This document shows, in pieces, positions 26,566 through 34,065 of a stretch of 64,000 bases of DNA. Under the pieces are notes generated by a model. It saw only the letters and a program-made list of their open reading frames with translations, was not told where the DNA came from and did not search any database. The DNA is from Afipia sp. GTDB taxonomy: Bacteria; Pseudomonadota; Alphaproteobacteria; Rhizobiales; Xanthobacteraceae. The stretch spans positions 1 to 64,000 of the forward strand of contig JAUSAX010000064.1 of the NCBI GenBank assembly GCA_030652315.1, in the 5' to 3' direction. Each line of letters begins with the position of its first letter. Position 1 is the first letter of the stretch. The position numbers and the translations under genes were made by a program.

Positions 26566-27492
26566 TTATGCCTTGCTCGCGGTCACCACGAATCCCGGCA
26601 CGGGCTCGTTCGCCTCGACCCGGGTGGACGCTGGTATGATCGCGCAGGACATTAATCCGGCATCGGCAACCGCATCGCGCAGATAGACCTCGCCATGGGC
26701 GTAGCGCAGTCCGCGCCCGAGAATAACGCCCTCACCCGGATGGGTCTCCACCGTAAACGCCAGCAGCCCCTGCGGCTTCAGCACGCGCGCGGCCTCGCGG
26801 AGCAACGGCTCCAGTTTCGGCACATAGACAAAAGCGTCCGCTGCCATGACGAGATTTGCGCTGGCCTCGCTCTCCGCGCACAGGCCTTGCAACATATCCG
26901 TGACATCCATCCGCGCATAAAGGCCGGTGTCGCGGGCGCGCTCGATCATGCCGGGCGACAGGTCGATCCCGATCAATTCATCGGACAGTGAGGCAAACTC
27001 CCGCCCGGCCAGCCCCGTACCGCATCCGAGATCGATCACCCGCTCGAAACGCGCCGGCAGCCTTGCCGCGTGACGCGCCGCCAGCACCGCCTTCAGCAAC
27101 ACCTGCGGGCCGCAGTAGTCGAGGTCCTGCACCAGCGTCTTGTCGAACCTCGGCGCATACTGATCGAACAGCGCGCGCACATAGCCGGGCGGCATGGAGG
27201 AGACTTCCTCCGCACCGAGACGCATCAGCCGCAGCTTCGCGCCGTGCCTGTCGTCAGGATCGGACGCGCAGGCATGGGTATAAGCGACAATGGCCTCGTC
27301 CCAGGCGCCAAGTTGTTCGCGCAAATCTCCAAGCGCGAACCACGCGGATGCAAAGCCCGGCTCCAGCTCAATCGCCTGCTCCATCAATTCGGCCGCTGCC
27401 ACAAGGTCGCCGCGAAACATCAGATCGCGTCCGAAATCGAAGCGCCGGTCGGCGATCAGATTTCCCGAGGACAGGAACAGCGCGGCTGGCAT
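26566..27492 (-). CDS. SAM-dependent methyltransferase with N-terminal TPR segment
   Basis: A 308-residue protein. Residues about 25-85 form TPR-like helices (RGDLVAAAELMEQAIELEPGFASAWFALGDL, then AWDEAIVAYTHACASDPDD). The class I methyltransferase domain shows VIDLGCGTGLAGREF (motif I), LIGIDLSPGMIERAR (motif II) and a DAFVYVPKLEPLLREAARVLKPQG stretch. TPR-methyltransferase fusions of this size are common in alphaproteobacteria; the substrate is not known. The frame is open to 27681 but MPAALF at 27492 is the likely start. It is divergent from the retron-like gene. Confidence 0.82.
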   Translation of the reverse strand: MPAALFLSSGNLIADRRFDFGRDLMFRGDLVAAAELMEQAIELEPGFASAWFALGDLREQLGAWDEAIVAYTHACASDPDDRHGAKLRLMRLGAEEVSSMPPGYVRALFDQYAPRFDKTLVQDLDYCGPQVLLKAVLAARHAARLPARFERVIDLGCGTGLAGREFASLSDELIGIDLSPGMIERARDTGLYARMDVTDMLQGLCAESEASANLVMAADAFVYVPKLEPLLREAARVLKPQGLLAFTVETHPGEGVILGRGLRYAHGEVYLRDAVADAGLMSCAIIPASTRVEANEPVPGFVVTASKA

Positions 27493-27747
27493 GGACTTGG
27501 TCTGAACCTGATTGGCAGAATTAAAAGGCAAAATTGATCCTGGGGAGTAAGCGGTTGAGCCTGAGCGTTGCAAACCAAGGCTCGAATGAAGGCCCGCACA
27601 ACCTATATGAAGTCCATGCGTCCGCAAGACATCCTCATGCCCGCCGCCGCCGGCCTGTGCTGCAAGCCCGGCGACTTTCATATCGATCCGGTGCGGCCGG
27701 TTGAGCGGGTTGGAGGATTGTATTAAGCCGACATCCGGCTAACATAC
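27493..27747. other. Intergenic region upstream of the retron RNA candidate
   Basis: Separates the leftward methyltransferase gene from the retron-like locus. The first 190 bases show nothing I can name. A short hairpin AGCCG-ACATC-CGGCT is at 27726-27740, and TATTAA at 27721-27726 could act as a -10 element (a TTGAGC 14 bases further upstream is a poor -35). Together these could start a short RNA that runs into the inverted repeat at 27748. Confidence 0.4.
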
Positions 27748-27830
27748 GGTCGGGCAGCCAGGTCTAAGGTTCGGGGTGCGAGTCGCATCCGCCTTCATGG
27801 CACCATTTTCTTCTAACTTGGCTGCCCACC
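27748..27830 (+). ncRNA. Candidate retron RNA (a1/a2 inverted repeats enclosing inner hairpin)
   Basis: GGT-c-GGGCAGCCAGGT (27748-27763) pairs with ACTTGGCTGCCC-ACC (27816-27830), about 15 bp with one bulged C and one G-U pair. Inside, AAGG/CCTT and GGGTGC-GAGTC-GCATCC (27775-27791 area) form a second stem. In retrons the msr-msd RNA lies directly upstream of the reverse transcriptase gene and is bounded by such a1/a2 repeats; here the right arm ends 12 bases before the ATG. At 83 nt it is shorter than well-known retron RNAs, so the true RNA may extend further or fold differently. Confidence 0.5.
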
Positions 27831-27842
27831 TGATTTATCATT

Positions 27843-29573
27843 ATGAGCAAAACATTTTCCATTGATTTCAAACTGCCGGAATCAGCCAACGATCTCGCAC
27901 CCTATATCGGGATAGGTGCAGAACTCTTCGACAAAGTTGTCTCTGCAACAGACCGAACGCAATTTTACGCCCATGAGCGAATCCCCAAACGCGGGCAACA
28001 CAACGTGGGGAAATTCCGCGATGTATGGCAAGTCGCGGATCAACGGCTGACTAGGGCGCACAAGGCCATTGCACGCCGGTTCGGCCTTTTCGCCCACAAG
28101 GAAGATCCTCGCTTTCCCCACGCAGCAGCATATGGATATGTCCGGAATCGCGGAACGCGCGACAATGCGGGCGTACATTGCGGCGCGCCGCTGCTTCTGC
28201 GGGCGGATATACGCAACTTCTTTCCATCCATCTCGATAAACCGTCTCAAGAAACGATTCCTCGAGTTGAGGATGCATCCGGCTGCCGCGGACGCGCTGGC
28301 CAAATTTGTGACAATCGACGGTCATCTTCCGCTGGGTCTGAATGCCAGTCCGATGCTGGCAAATCTCGTCTGCGTCGATCTGGATATCAAGTTCGAGAAA
28401 CTGGCGCAGGCCTACGGCTGCAAATATACACGCTACGCCGACGACATTGCCATTTCCGGAAAGAGAAAATTGCCTTCCAAAGCCGAGCTTGAAAAAATCC
28501 TCAATCAAGAAGGATTTCAGCTCAACAGCCAGAAATTCCGGCAGACAAAACTAGGCCAGGCACACTACGTCACCGGCCTGAGTGTATCCGACGTCAACGG
28601 TCCGCACATTCCCCGCCAGATGAAACGGCGGCTTCGTCAGGAATTGCACTACATCAAGAAATTCGGGATGGACGGCCATTTATCGCGCATCGGCGAAGCA
28701 ACATTTCAGTCGGGCATCAACAGGCTGGACGGCACCATCAACTATATGAGGCACATTGAAACCCGGATATCCCAGCGCTTGAAATCTCAATGGGAAGAAC
28801 TCCTGGAAAAAAATGAAGCCGTTGCCAGTTATTATCCGTTGGTGTCACGCTCTTCCCCGTCTGTGTTCTGCTTCGTCGATGAGACAGAGATCGCTTTCGG
28901 CAACAGAAAATTTCTTGCGCTGGGATTGGCATTCACGGAAGATCTGGATGAACTATCGGCCTCAACCATCGCCACGCTTCGCGACCATCAAGTCGCGGAC
29001 CCCTTCTATGCCGGCGACAAGACCGCGCTCGCGAAGAGAGGATTGCACTTCACGGATTCTCATCCCGATCTGCGAACTGCCTACATCAAAGTACTCTCCG
29101 TACTGCCTTACAGAGTCTTCGTGATTTTCGCCGAACTGATAAGCGATGACAAATACCAGGACATCTACGTCTCGCTGCTGAACAAAGTTCTGCCGAGGCG
29201 ATTGATGCACTACGATCGCGCGGCGGTCCGCTTCATTTTTGAAGAGAACTCGAAAATCAAAATGCCTGTATTGGAACAGGCCGTCAGCGATGCATATCTG
29301 GCGCTTGAGAAAGCCAACAACCGCAGACCGGTTGAAAAATCCAAAGTTATCGTCGGTAAAAAACTCGACCAGCCGTGCTTCGCAGTACCGGATTATCTGC
29401 TCGCTGTTTTTGCCCGGTTTGCGCAGACCAATGAGAAACCCGCAGAGAAAAATATCAGAACGCTTCAGTTCGAACGTCTGCGTGACATGTACCGTCTGAT
29501 TATCGACGCAGACACAGGCGTGGAATATTCAAGACGACGCCCGTTCCAGCCATGGGCTGTTGCCGACAAGTGA
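27843..29573 (+). CDS. Retron-type reverse transcriptase fused to a DUF3800-like domain
   Basis: A 576-residue protein. Residues about 30-310 are a reverse transcriptase: NAGVH at 108-112 (the NAxxH signature of retron region X), LRADIRNFF with Asp-122, PLGLNASP at 163-170, YADD at 198-201, and VTG at 243-245 (retron region Y). Residues about 340-575 resemble DUF3800, a predicted RNase H-fold enzyme: FVDE at 344-347 and PDYLLAVFARF at 516-526. In retrons the RT makes RNA-linked msDNA and the partner domain is the toxic effector of an anti-phage system; as I recall, RT/DUF3800 forms are classed as type VII. No ribosome binding site is evident before the ATG. GC is near 50% in stretches I counted, well below the neighbours, suggesting transfer. 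Confidence 0.9.
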   Translation: MSKTFSIDFKLPESANDLAPYIGIGAELFDKVVSATDRTQFYAHERIPKRGQHNVGKFRDVWQVADQRLTRAHKAIARRFGLFAHKEDPRFPHAAAYGYVRNRGTRDNAGVHCGAPLLLRADIRNFFPSISINRLKKRFLELRMHPAAADALAKFVTIDGHLPLGLNASPMLANLVCVDLDIKFEKLAQAYGCKYTRYADDIAISGKRKLPSKAELEKILNQEGFQLNSQKFRQTKLGQAHYVTGLSVSDVNGPHIPRQMKRRLRQELHYIKKFGMDGHLSRIGEATFQSGINRLDGTINYMRHIETRISQRLKSQWEELLEKNEAVASYYPLVSRSSPSVFCFVDETEIAFGNRKFLALGLAFTEDLDELSASTIATLRDHQVADPFYAGDKTALAKRGLHFTDSHPDLRTAYIKVLSVLPYRVFVIFAELISDDKYQDIYVSLLNKVLPRRLMHYDRAAVRFIFEENSKIKMPVLEQAVSDAYLALEKANNRRPVEKSKVIVGKKLDQPCFAVPDYLLAVFARFAQTNEKPAEKNIRTLQFERLRDMYRLIIDADTGVEYSRRRPFQPWAVADK

Positions 29574-29618
29574 ATGCCGCGGCGGCGCTATCTATATCCA
29601 TCTGCTCCCCTCTCACGG

Positions 29619-29661
29619 TTCTGTCGGATCTGATCCGGCATCAGAGCCGGACTTGACAGAA
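29619..29661 (+). terminator. Stem-loop downstream of the retron-like gene
   Basis: TTCTGTC (29619-29625) pairs with GACAGAA (29655-29661), enclosing TCCGGC-ATCAGA-GCCGGA (29634-29651). It begins 46 bases after the reverse transcriptase stop and could end its mRNA, but there is no T run. The right arm overlaps the -35 box of the promoter at 29653-29680. Confidence 0.45.
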
Positions 29662-29680
29662 TGGAATATAAGAATATAAT
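29653..29680 (+). promoter_or_regulatory. Perfect-consensus sigma70-type promoter, rightward
   Basis: TTGACA (29653-29658) and TATAAT (29675-29680) are separated by 16 bases. Both hexamers match the consensus exactly, rare in a high-GC alphaproteobacterium. The nearest downstream features are the 130-nt palindromic element at 29752-29881 and, after 470 bases, the DUF6460 gene. No good open frame starts close by, so the promoter may drive a non-coding RNA. Confidence 0.6.
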
Positions 29681-29751
29681 CCTATAAATCATTTCATCGG
29701 TTCGGAACGCCTGATCAGCGCTCCGGAAGGATGAAAATGCCGATGACACGG

Positions 29752-29881
29752 TGGAGCGCCGGGAGGCGCAGCGCCCGACGTCATTGGGCGCGCGCGGCTC
29801 TCGCAAAGCTGCGCAAGGTGGACCGATCGCAAGGTCCACCTCAAGGCGTCTCGCCAACGCCTGGCGCCTCCCGCCGCTCCA
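29752..29881 (+). repeat. 130-nt four-arm palindromic (cloverleaf-like) element
   Basis: TGGAGCGCCGGGAGGCGC (29752-29769) pairs with 29864-29881 in an 18-position stem with one mismatch. Inside are four hairpins end to end: 29771-29776/29786-29791 (6 bp), 29792-29799/29807-29814 (8 bp with one G-U), 29816-29824/29833-29841 (9 bp), and 29844-29849/29857-29862 (6 bp). Three loops carry TCGCA or TCGCC. The G-U pair works only for plus-strand RNA. More small hairpins follow at 29889-29902 and 29914-29928. It is either a dispersed structured repeat or a structured RNA; open frames across it look like repeat-derived nonsense. Confidence 0.85.
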
Positions 29882-30154
29882 TCGCGTCGGCGCATGTGCG
29901 CCGGCGGCGAATACGAGAGCAAAGCTCGGATGCATCATTGCGCCGCGAGAGCGAAAATGCGTGATCGCAGATTATTCATTGTCTTGAATCAGATCGCGCG
30001 ACACCGACCGGCTGGAGACACTTGAACGGATGTTAATCTCGGAGGCGAAGATTCCGTCTGCTGCGGCGAACGGCGGCCATTGACGCAGCCGAGACAGTTC
30101 CCCATGTGGCGTGCTAGTGTGGGCGACGCGCACACGACCATTCAGGAGACGACG

Positions 30155-30460
30155 ATGCCAGACGATGTGAAGGAATTGCCAGCCAGGAACGACGACACCC
30201 TGTCGCGTTTTCTCGGCGGTTCGCCGCTGGCGGTGTTGGTACGGCTGGTCTTGCTGTCGCTGCTGGTCGGCGTCGTGCTTGCCGCGATCGGCTTCGATCC
30301 ATGGAACATCGTCTACAGCATCCGCCGCCTGATCGACTGGGTCTGGAATCTGGGCTTTGATTTCGTCAACGGCGTGTGGCGCTACTTCCTGTTGGGCGCG
30401 GTGATCGTGATCCCGATCTGGCTGATCTCGCGGCTGTTCAGCACCCAGCGGCCGCGCTGA
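30155..30460 (+). CDS. DUF6460 small membrane protein
   Basis: A 101-residue protein with two hydrophobic helices (LAVLVRLVLLSLLVGVVLAAIGFDPWNIV and WRYFLLGAVIVIPIWLISRLF) joined by a segment containing IRRLIDWVW. This fits DUF6460, a family of alphaproteobacterial membrane proteins of unknown role. AGGAG lies eight bases before the ATG at 30155, which is preferred over the earlier in-frame start. The next gene begins directly after the stop. Confidence 0.75.
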   Translation: MPDDVKELPARNDDTLSRFLGGSPLAVLVRLVLLSLLVGVVLAAIGFDPWNIVYSIRRLIDWVWNLGFDFVNGVWRYFLLGAVIVIPIWLISRLFSTQRPR

Positions 30461-31807
30461 TTGAGAGACGCGGCCAAAGTTACAACCGCGCAGGTTTTCA
30501 GCATCGCCGGTCCGGCGATGCTGGCCAATCTGACGACGCCGCTGCTTGGCGTCGTCGCGACGGCCTGTATCGGCAGACTGGGTGACCCCGCGCTGCTCGG
30601 CGGCGTCGCAATCGCGTCGGTCGTTTTCGATTGCCTGTTCTGGCTGTTCGGCTTCCTGCGCATGGGCACCGTCGCGTTTACCGCGCAGGCTTTGGGGGCC
30701 CATGATCATGCCGAGATCCGCGCAACCCTGTTTCGCGCCATTATCGTCGCGGCGGCCATCGGCTTTCTCCTGATCGCAGCGAGCAAACCTCTGGGCACTG
30801 TCATCCTGTCATTGATGGGAGGCAGCGAGCCGGTGACGGCGGCAGCGCGCGAATACTTCGCGATCCGCCTGTGGTCCGCGCCGATGGCGCTCGGCAACTA
30901 TGTTCTTCTCGGCTGGTTCGTCGGTCAGGCGCGCGCGAAAACCGCGCTTGCTCTTCAAATCTTGATCAATGCGGCCAACATCGCGATGACGGTGTGGCTG
31001 GTCTTTGTGCTCAACAAGGGCATTGCCGGTGCAGCGATCGCCGCGGTTCTGGCCGAAACAGCCGGATTCATTGTTGGTGCCGTGCTGGCCTGGCGCCTGC
31101 TTGGCCGCGTGTTCGATATCAGCACCGACCGGCTGTTCGACCGCGAACGGCTCCTGCATATGTTCTCGGTCAACCGCGACATTCTCATCCGCACGGCCGC
31201 GCTCATCGCGGCGTTTCTCTTTTTCACGTCGCAGGGCGCACGCGCCGGCGACACCGTGCTGGCGGCCAACGCCGTCCTCAACAATTTCCTTCTGATCAGC
31301 GCGTTCTTTCTCGACGGTATCGCGAATGCCGCCGAGCAGATTTGCGGGCGGGCCTACGGCCAGCGCGACCGCGAGGGTTTCCTGACCGCCACCAGGCTCG
31401 TCATGCTGTGGGGGTCGGTGTTCGCACTGGCCGTGACCACTGCCTATTTCTTCTTCGGATCGAGCCTGATTGCGTTGATGACGTCAAACCTCGACATTCA
31501 GCGCGTGGCAAACGCCTATCTTGTCTTCGTGATTCTCGCGCCGATCGTGGGCTTTTTCGCATTCGCCTATGACGGCATTTTCATCGGCGCGACCTGGGCG
31601 CGCGACATGCGCAATCTCATGCTGCTGTCGCTGGTGATCTTCCTCGCGGCGTGGGCTGTTTTGCGGCCGTTCGGCAATGCCGGCCTCTGGGCCGCGCTTC
31701 TTGTCCACTACGTCGCGCGCGGCGGCCTGCAGGCGCTGCGTTATCCGGCGCTGTTCAGGGCTTCATTCGGCAACGGAGCGCTTAATCCGGCCAGGGCTCC
31801 GCAGTAA
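30461..31807 (+). CDS. MATE family efflux transporter, DinF-like
   Basis: About 448 residues and 12 hydrophobic helices. MATE landmarks are FSIAGPAMLANLTTPLLGVVATACIGRLGDPALLGGVAIAS at the start, FLRMGTVAFTAQALGAHD in the first half, and DGIANAAEQICGRAYGQRD at the start of the second half. DinF-type MATE proteins export organic cations or drugs using H or Na gradients. The start is taken as the TTG immediately after the DUF6460 stop; an ATG 19 codons later would truncate the first helix. Its 3' end overlaps pyrD on the other strand by 26 bases. Confidence 0.88.
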   Translation: MRDAAKVTTAQVFSIAGPAMLANLTTPLLGVVATACIGRLGDPALLGGVAIASVVFDCLFWLFGFLRMGTVAFTAQALGAHDHAEIRATLFRAIIVAAAIGFLLIAASKPLGTVILSLMGGSEPVTAAAREYFAIRLWSAPMALGNYVLLGWFVGQARAKTALALQILINAANIAMTVWLVFVLNKGIAGAAIAAVLAETAGFIVGAVLAWRLLGRVFDISTDRLFDRERLLHMFSVNRDILIRTAALIAAFLFFTSQGARAGDTVLAANAVLNNFLLISAFFLDGIANAAEQICGRAYGQRDREGFLTATRLVMLWGSVFALAVTTAYFFFGSSLIALMTSNLDIQRVANAYLVFVILAPIVGFFAFAYDGIFIGATWARDMRNLMLLSLVIFLAAWAVLRPFGNAGLWAALLVHYVARGGLQALRYPALFRASFGNGALNPARAPQ

Positions 31808-32876
31808 TCGTCGCCGCATCCGCACCGACGATTTCAGAGAGACTCTCGCGGCTGGTCCGCCGCAGCGTCGACACGAGATCCGCCTTGATGTCTTCCACCA
31901 GCCCGAGGCCTTTGTAGATCAGCGATGAATACAGCTGGATCAGGGTCGCGCCGGCGCGGATCTTCATCAGCGCCGCACCACCGGAATCGATGCCGCCGAC
32001 GCCGATCAGCGGAAATGCGCCTTCGGCCCGCACATAGGTTTCCGCCACCATCCGCGTCGATAGTTTCAAAAGCGGACGCCCCGACAATCCGCCCTGCTCC
32101 TTAGCCTTCGCAGAATCGCGCAAGGTCGCGGGCCGCGCCAGCGTGGTGTTCGCGACGATCATGCCATCGACCCGGCGCGAGCGCGCGATGTGAACCACAT
32201 CGTCGAGTTCCTGCAGCGTGAGGTCGGGCGCGATCTTCAGCAGCAGCGGCGAATCCCCGGCATTCTTGCGCACGCGCTCGCGCGCATCGATTACGCGAGC
32301 CAGAAGATCATCCAGCGCCGCCGCCTGTTGCAGGTTTCGCAGGCCCGGCGTGTTGGGCGACGACACGTTGACCGTGAAGTAACTCGCCACCGGCGCGAAC
32401 AATTCGATCAGCCTGACGTAATCCGCCGTGCGATCCGCCGAATCCTTGTTGGCGCCGACATTGACCCCGACGATGCCGCCATGGCGCGCGCGCGTCGCGA
32501 GCCGGCGCAACACGGCCTCCGCGCCGTCGTTGTTGAAGCCCATCCGGTTGATGACACCGGAATCCTGCTCCAGCCGGAACAAACGCGGGCGCGGATTACC
32601 CTCCTGCGGCTTCGGCGTCACCGAACCGATCTCGACAAAGCCGAAGCCCAATCGCAGCAGCGCGTCCGGCGCCTCTGCGTTCTTGTCGAAGCCCGCGGCC
32701 ATGCCGACGGGATTGGGAAAATTCAAACCGAAGGCCCGCACCGCAAGTTTCGGATCGCTGGCGCGCGGCTTCCCCGGCGGCAGCAGCCGCAGCCCGCCAA
32801 TCGCCAGCCGGTGCGCATCCTCCGGATCGAGCCGGCGCAGCAGCGGCAGTGTGAGGGCATCGAAGGCGCGGATCAC
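31782..32876 (-). CDS. pyrD: Dihydroorotate dehydrogenase (quinone), class 2
   Basis: A 364-residue PyrD. The N-terminal membrane-association helices (LTLPLLRRLDPEDAHRLAI) are followed by NPVGMAAGFDKNAEAPDAL, FGFVEIGSVTPKPQEGNPRPR and NRMGFNNDG (FMN and substrate loops), then FTVNVSSPNTPGLR with the catalytic Ser region and LIGVGGIDSGG near the end. It oxidises dihydroorotate to orotate in pyrimidine synthesis, passing electrons to quinone. GTG at 32876 overlaps the DUF952 stop, so the pair is translationally coupled. The frame runs further upstream but that part is the other gene's shadow. Confidence 0.95.
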   Translation of the reverse strand: MIRAFDALTLPLLRRLDPEDAHRLAIGGLRLLPPGKPRASDPKLAVRAFGLNFPNPVGMAAGFDKNAEAPDALLRLGFGFVEIGSVTPKPQEGNPRPRLFRLEQDSGVINRMGFNNDGAEAVLRRLATRARHGGIVGVNVGANKDSADRTADYVRLIELFAPVASYFTVNVSSPNTPGLRNLQQAAALDDLLARVIDARERVRKNAGDSPLLLKIAPDLTLQELDDVVHIARSRRVDGMIVANTTLARPATLRDSAKAKEQGGLSGRPLLKLSTRMVAETYVRAEGAFPLIGVGGIDSGGAALMKIRAGATLIQLYSSLIYKGLGLVEDIKADLVSTLRRTSRESLSEIVGADAATITAEPWPD

Positions 32877-33250
32877 GAGGCCAACTCCGGAATATCGTGC
32901 GAGCCGTCGGCACGGGCGCGCAGGTTGCGAATCTCGATCACCACACCGGTATCGAGTTCGCCGTAGAGATGCGGAAACAGTTCGCCACCGCGCGAAGGCT
33001 CCCATTTCAGCGCCTCGCCCAGTGCATCGGTATCGACCGCGATCAGGAACAGTCCTGTCTGCCCGGCGAAATGTTTGGCGACGGTCCCCGCAACTTGGGA
33101 CGCCGTTGAAAAATGGATGAACCCGTCGCGCCGGTCGTCGGCGCTGCCGCGAAAGGCACCCTGGCGCTCGGCCTCTCGCCAGGCCGACGCCGAACAAACT
33201 TTATAGATGGTGGACACGGTCGCCGGATTCTCGCTAGTTCTTGAATTCAT
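32873..33250 (-). CDS. DUF952 family protein
   Basis: A 125-residue protein matching DUF952: IYKVCSASAWREAERQGAF, DGFIHFSTASQVAGTVAKHFAGQTGLFLIAVD, and ELFPHLYGELD. The family has a small ADP-ribosyltransferase-like fold and unknown function. An internal GTG (VSTIYK) is an alternative start. It overlaps pyrD by four bases, an arrangement frequently seen in alphaproteobacteria as I recall. Confidence 0.85.
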   Translation of the reverse strand: MNSRTSENPATVSTIYKVCSASAWREAERQGAFRGSADDRRDGFIHFSTASQVAGTVAKHFAGQTGLFLIAVDTDALGEALKWEPSRGGELFPHLYGELDTGVVIEIRNLRARADGSHDIPELAS

Positions 33251-33436
33251 TCGGAGTTTTTCGGAGCGCGGACGGAAGCCCCGCAGACCCTATCGGCGCA
33301 CTCCGGCCACTTCAAGGACAGCGTTCACCTGATCGCTATGCATTGCAGAACCATCCGATTCGAGGTAATAATTCCTAGTTCCTGATAAAATTCACTGCCC
33401 GGTCCGGTCGGCTGGGCCAGACATCCGGCCACCCTC

Positions 33437-34063
33437 ATGTTGACCCACGATCAAATCTGGAATGCGCTCGACCGGCTCGCCGAACGTGCTGGCCTGTCAG
33501 CATCTGCGCTGGCCAAACGCTCGGGCCTCGACCCCACCACCTTCAACAAATCCAAACGCATCACGCCGGACGGGCGCGAGCGCTGGCCCTCGACCGAATC
33601 GGTGGCGAAGGCATTAGCCGCGACCGGCACCACTATAGATACCTTCGTGCAGTTCATCGAGGATACCGCCCGCTCGGTGCAGGCTGTGCCGCTTCTGGGT
33701 TTTGCCGAAGCCGGCGCCGGCGGCTATTTCGACGACGGCGGTTTTCCCGTCGGCAAGGGCTGGGATGAAGTCGGGCTTCCTTCGGTCAACGACGAACACG
33801 CCTACGCGCTGGAAATTTCCGGCGATTCGATGAAGCCGGCCTATCGCGACGGCGACGTCATCATCGTCTCGCCCGGATCACCGATCCGGCGCGGCGATCG
33901 CGTCGTGGTGAAAACCAAGGACGGTGAGGTCACGGTCAAGGAACTGAAACGCCGGACTGCAAAAGTCATCGAGCTACAATCGCTCAATCCGGCGCACAAA
34001 GACCGCATCATCGACGCCAAGAACGTCGAATGGATCGCGCGCATCGTCTGGGCCAGTCAGTAA
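33437..34063 (+). CDS. LexA-like S24 peptidase with helix-turn-helix
   Basis: A 208-residue repressor-type protein. The N-terminal helix-turn-helix includes ERAGLSASALAKRSGLDPTTFNKSKR. The C-terminal S24 domain has SGDSMKPAYRDGD with Ser-131 and VTVKEL with Lys-168; the 37-residue spacing equals that of LexA (Ser119/Lys156). An Ala-Gly site for self-cleavage is present (EAGAGG, 91-96). It may be a DNA-damage- or stress-inactivated repressor, related to CI-like chromosomal regulators of alphaproteobacteria, not the main LexA. No clear target operon; it stands between convergent lysK and divergent DUF952-pyrD. Confidence 0.88.
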   Translation: MLTHDQIWNALDRLAERAGLSASALAKRSGLDPTTFNKSKRITPDGRERWPSTESVAKALAATGTTIDTFVQFIEDTARSVQAVPLLGFAEAGAGGYFDDGGFPVGKGWDEVGLPSVNDEHAYALEISGDSMKPAYRDGDVIIVSPGSPIRRGDRVVVKTKDGEVTVKELKRRTAKVIELQSLNPAHKDRIIDAKNVEWIARIVWASQ

Positions 34064-34065
34064 AG

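Noticed and set aside
29752..29881. Integron attC site
   Set aside because: An attC folds into one long hairpin with R/L boxes and unpaired bases; this has four arms, no GTTRRRY-type core, and no integron integrase or cassettes nearby.
29588..29964. Several overlapping open frames (60-116 codons) on both strands
   Set aside because: They are made of the cloverleaf and flanking palindromes, and all are Arg/Ala-rich. I read them as repeat-derived, not genes.
33437..34063. S24 repressor as regulator of the retron locus
   Set aside because: It lies about 4 kb away behind unrelated genes, and no shared operator was seen.
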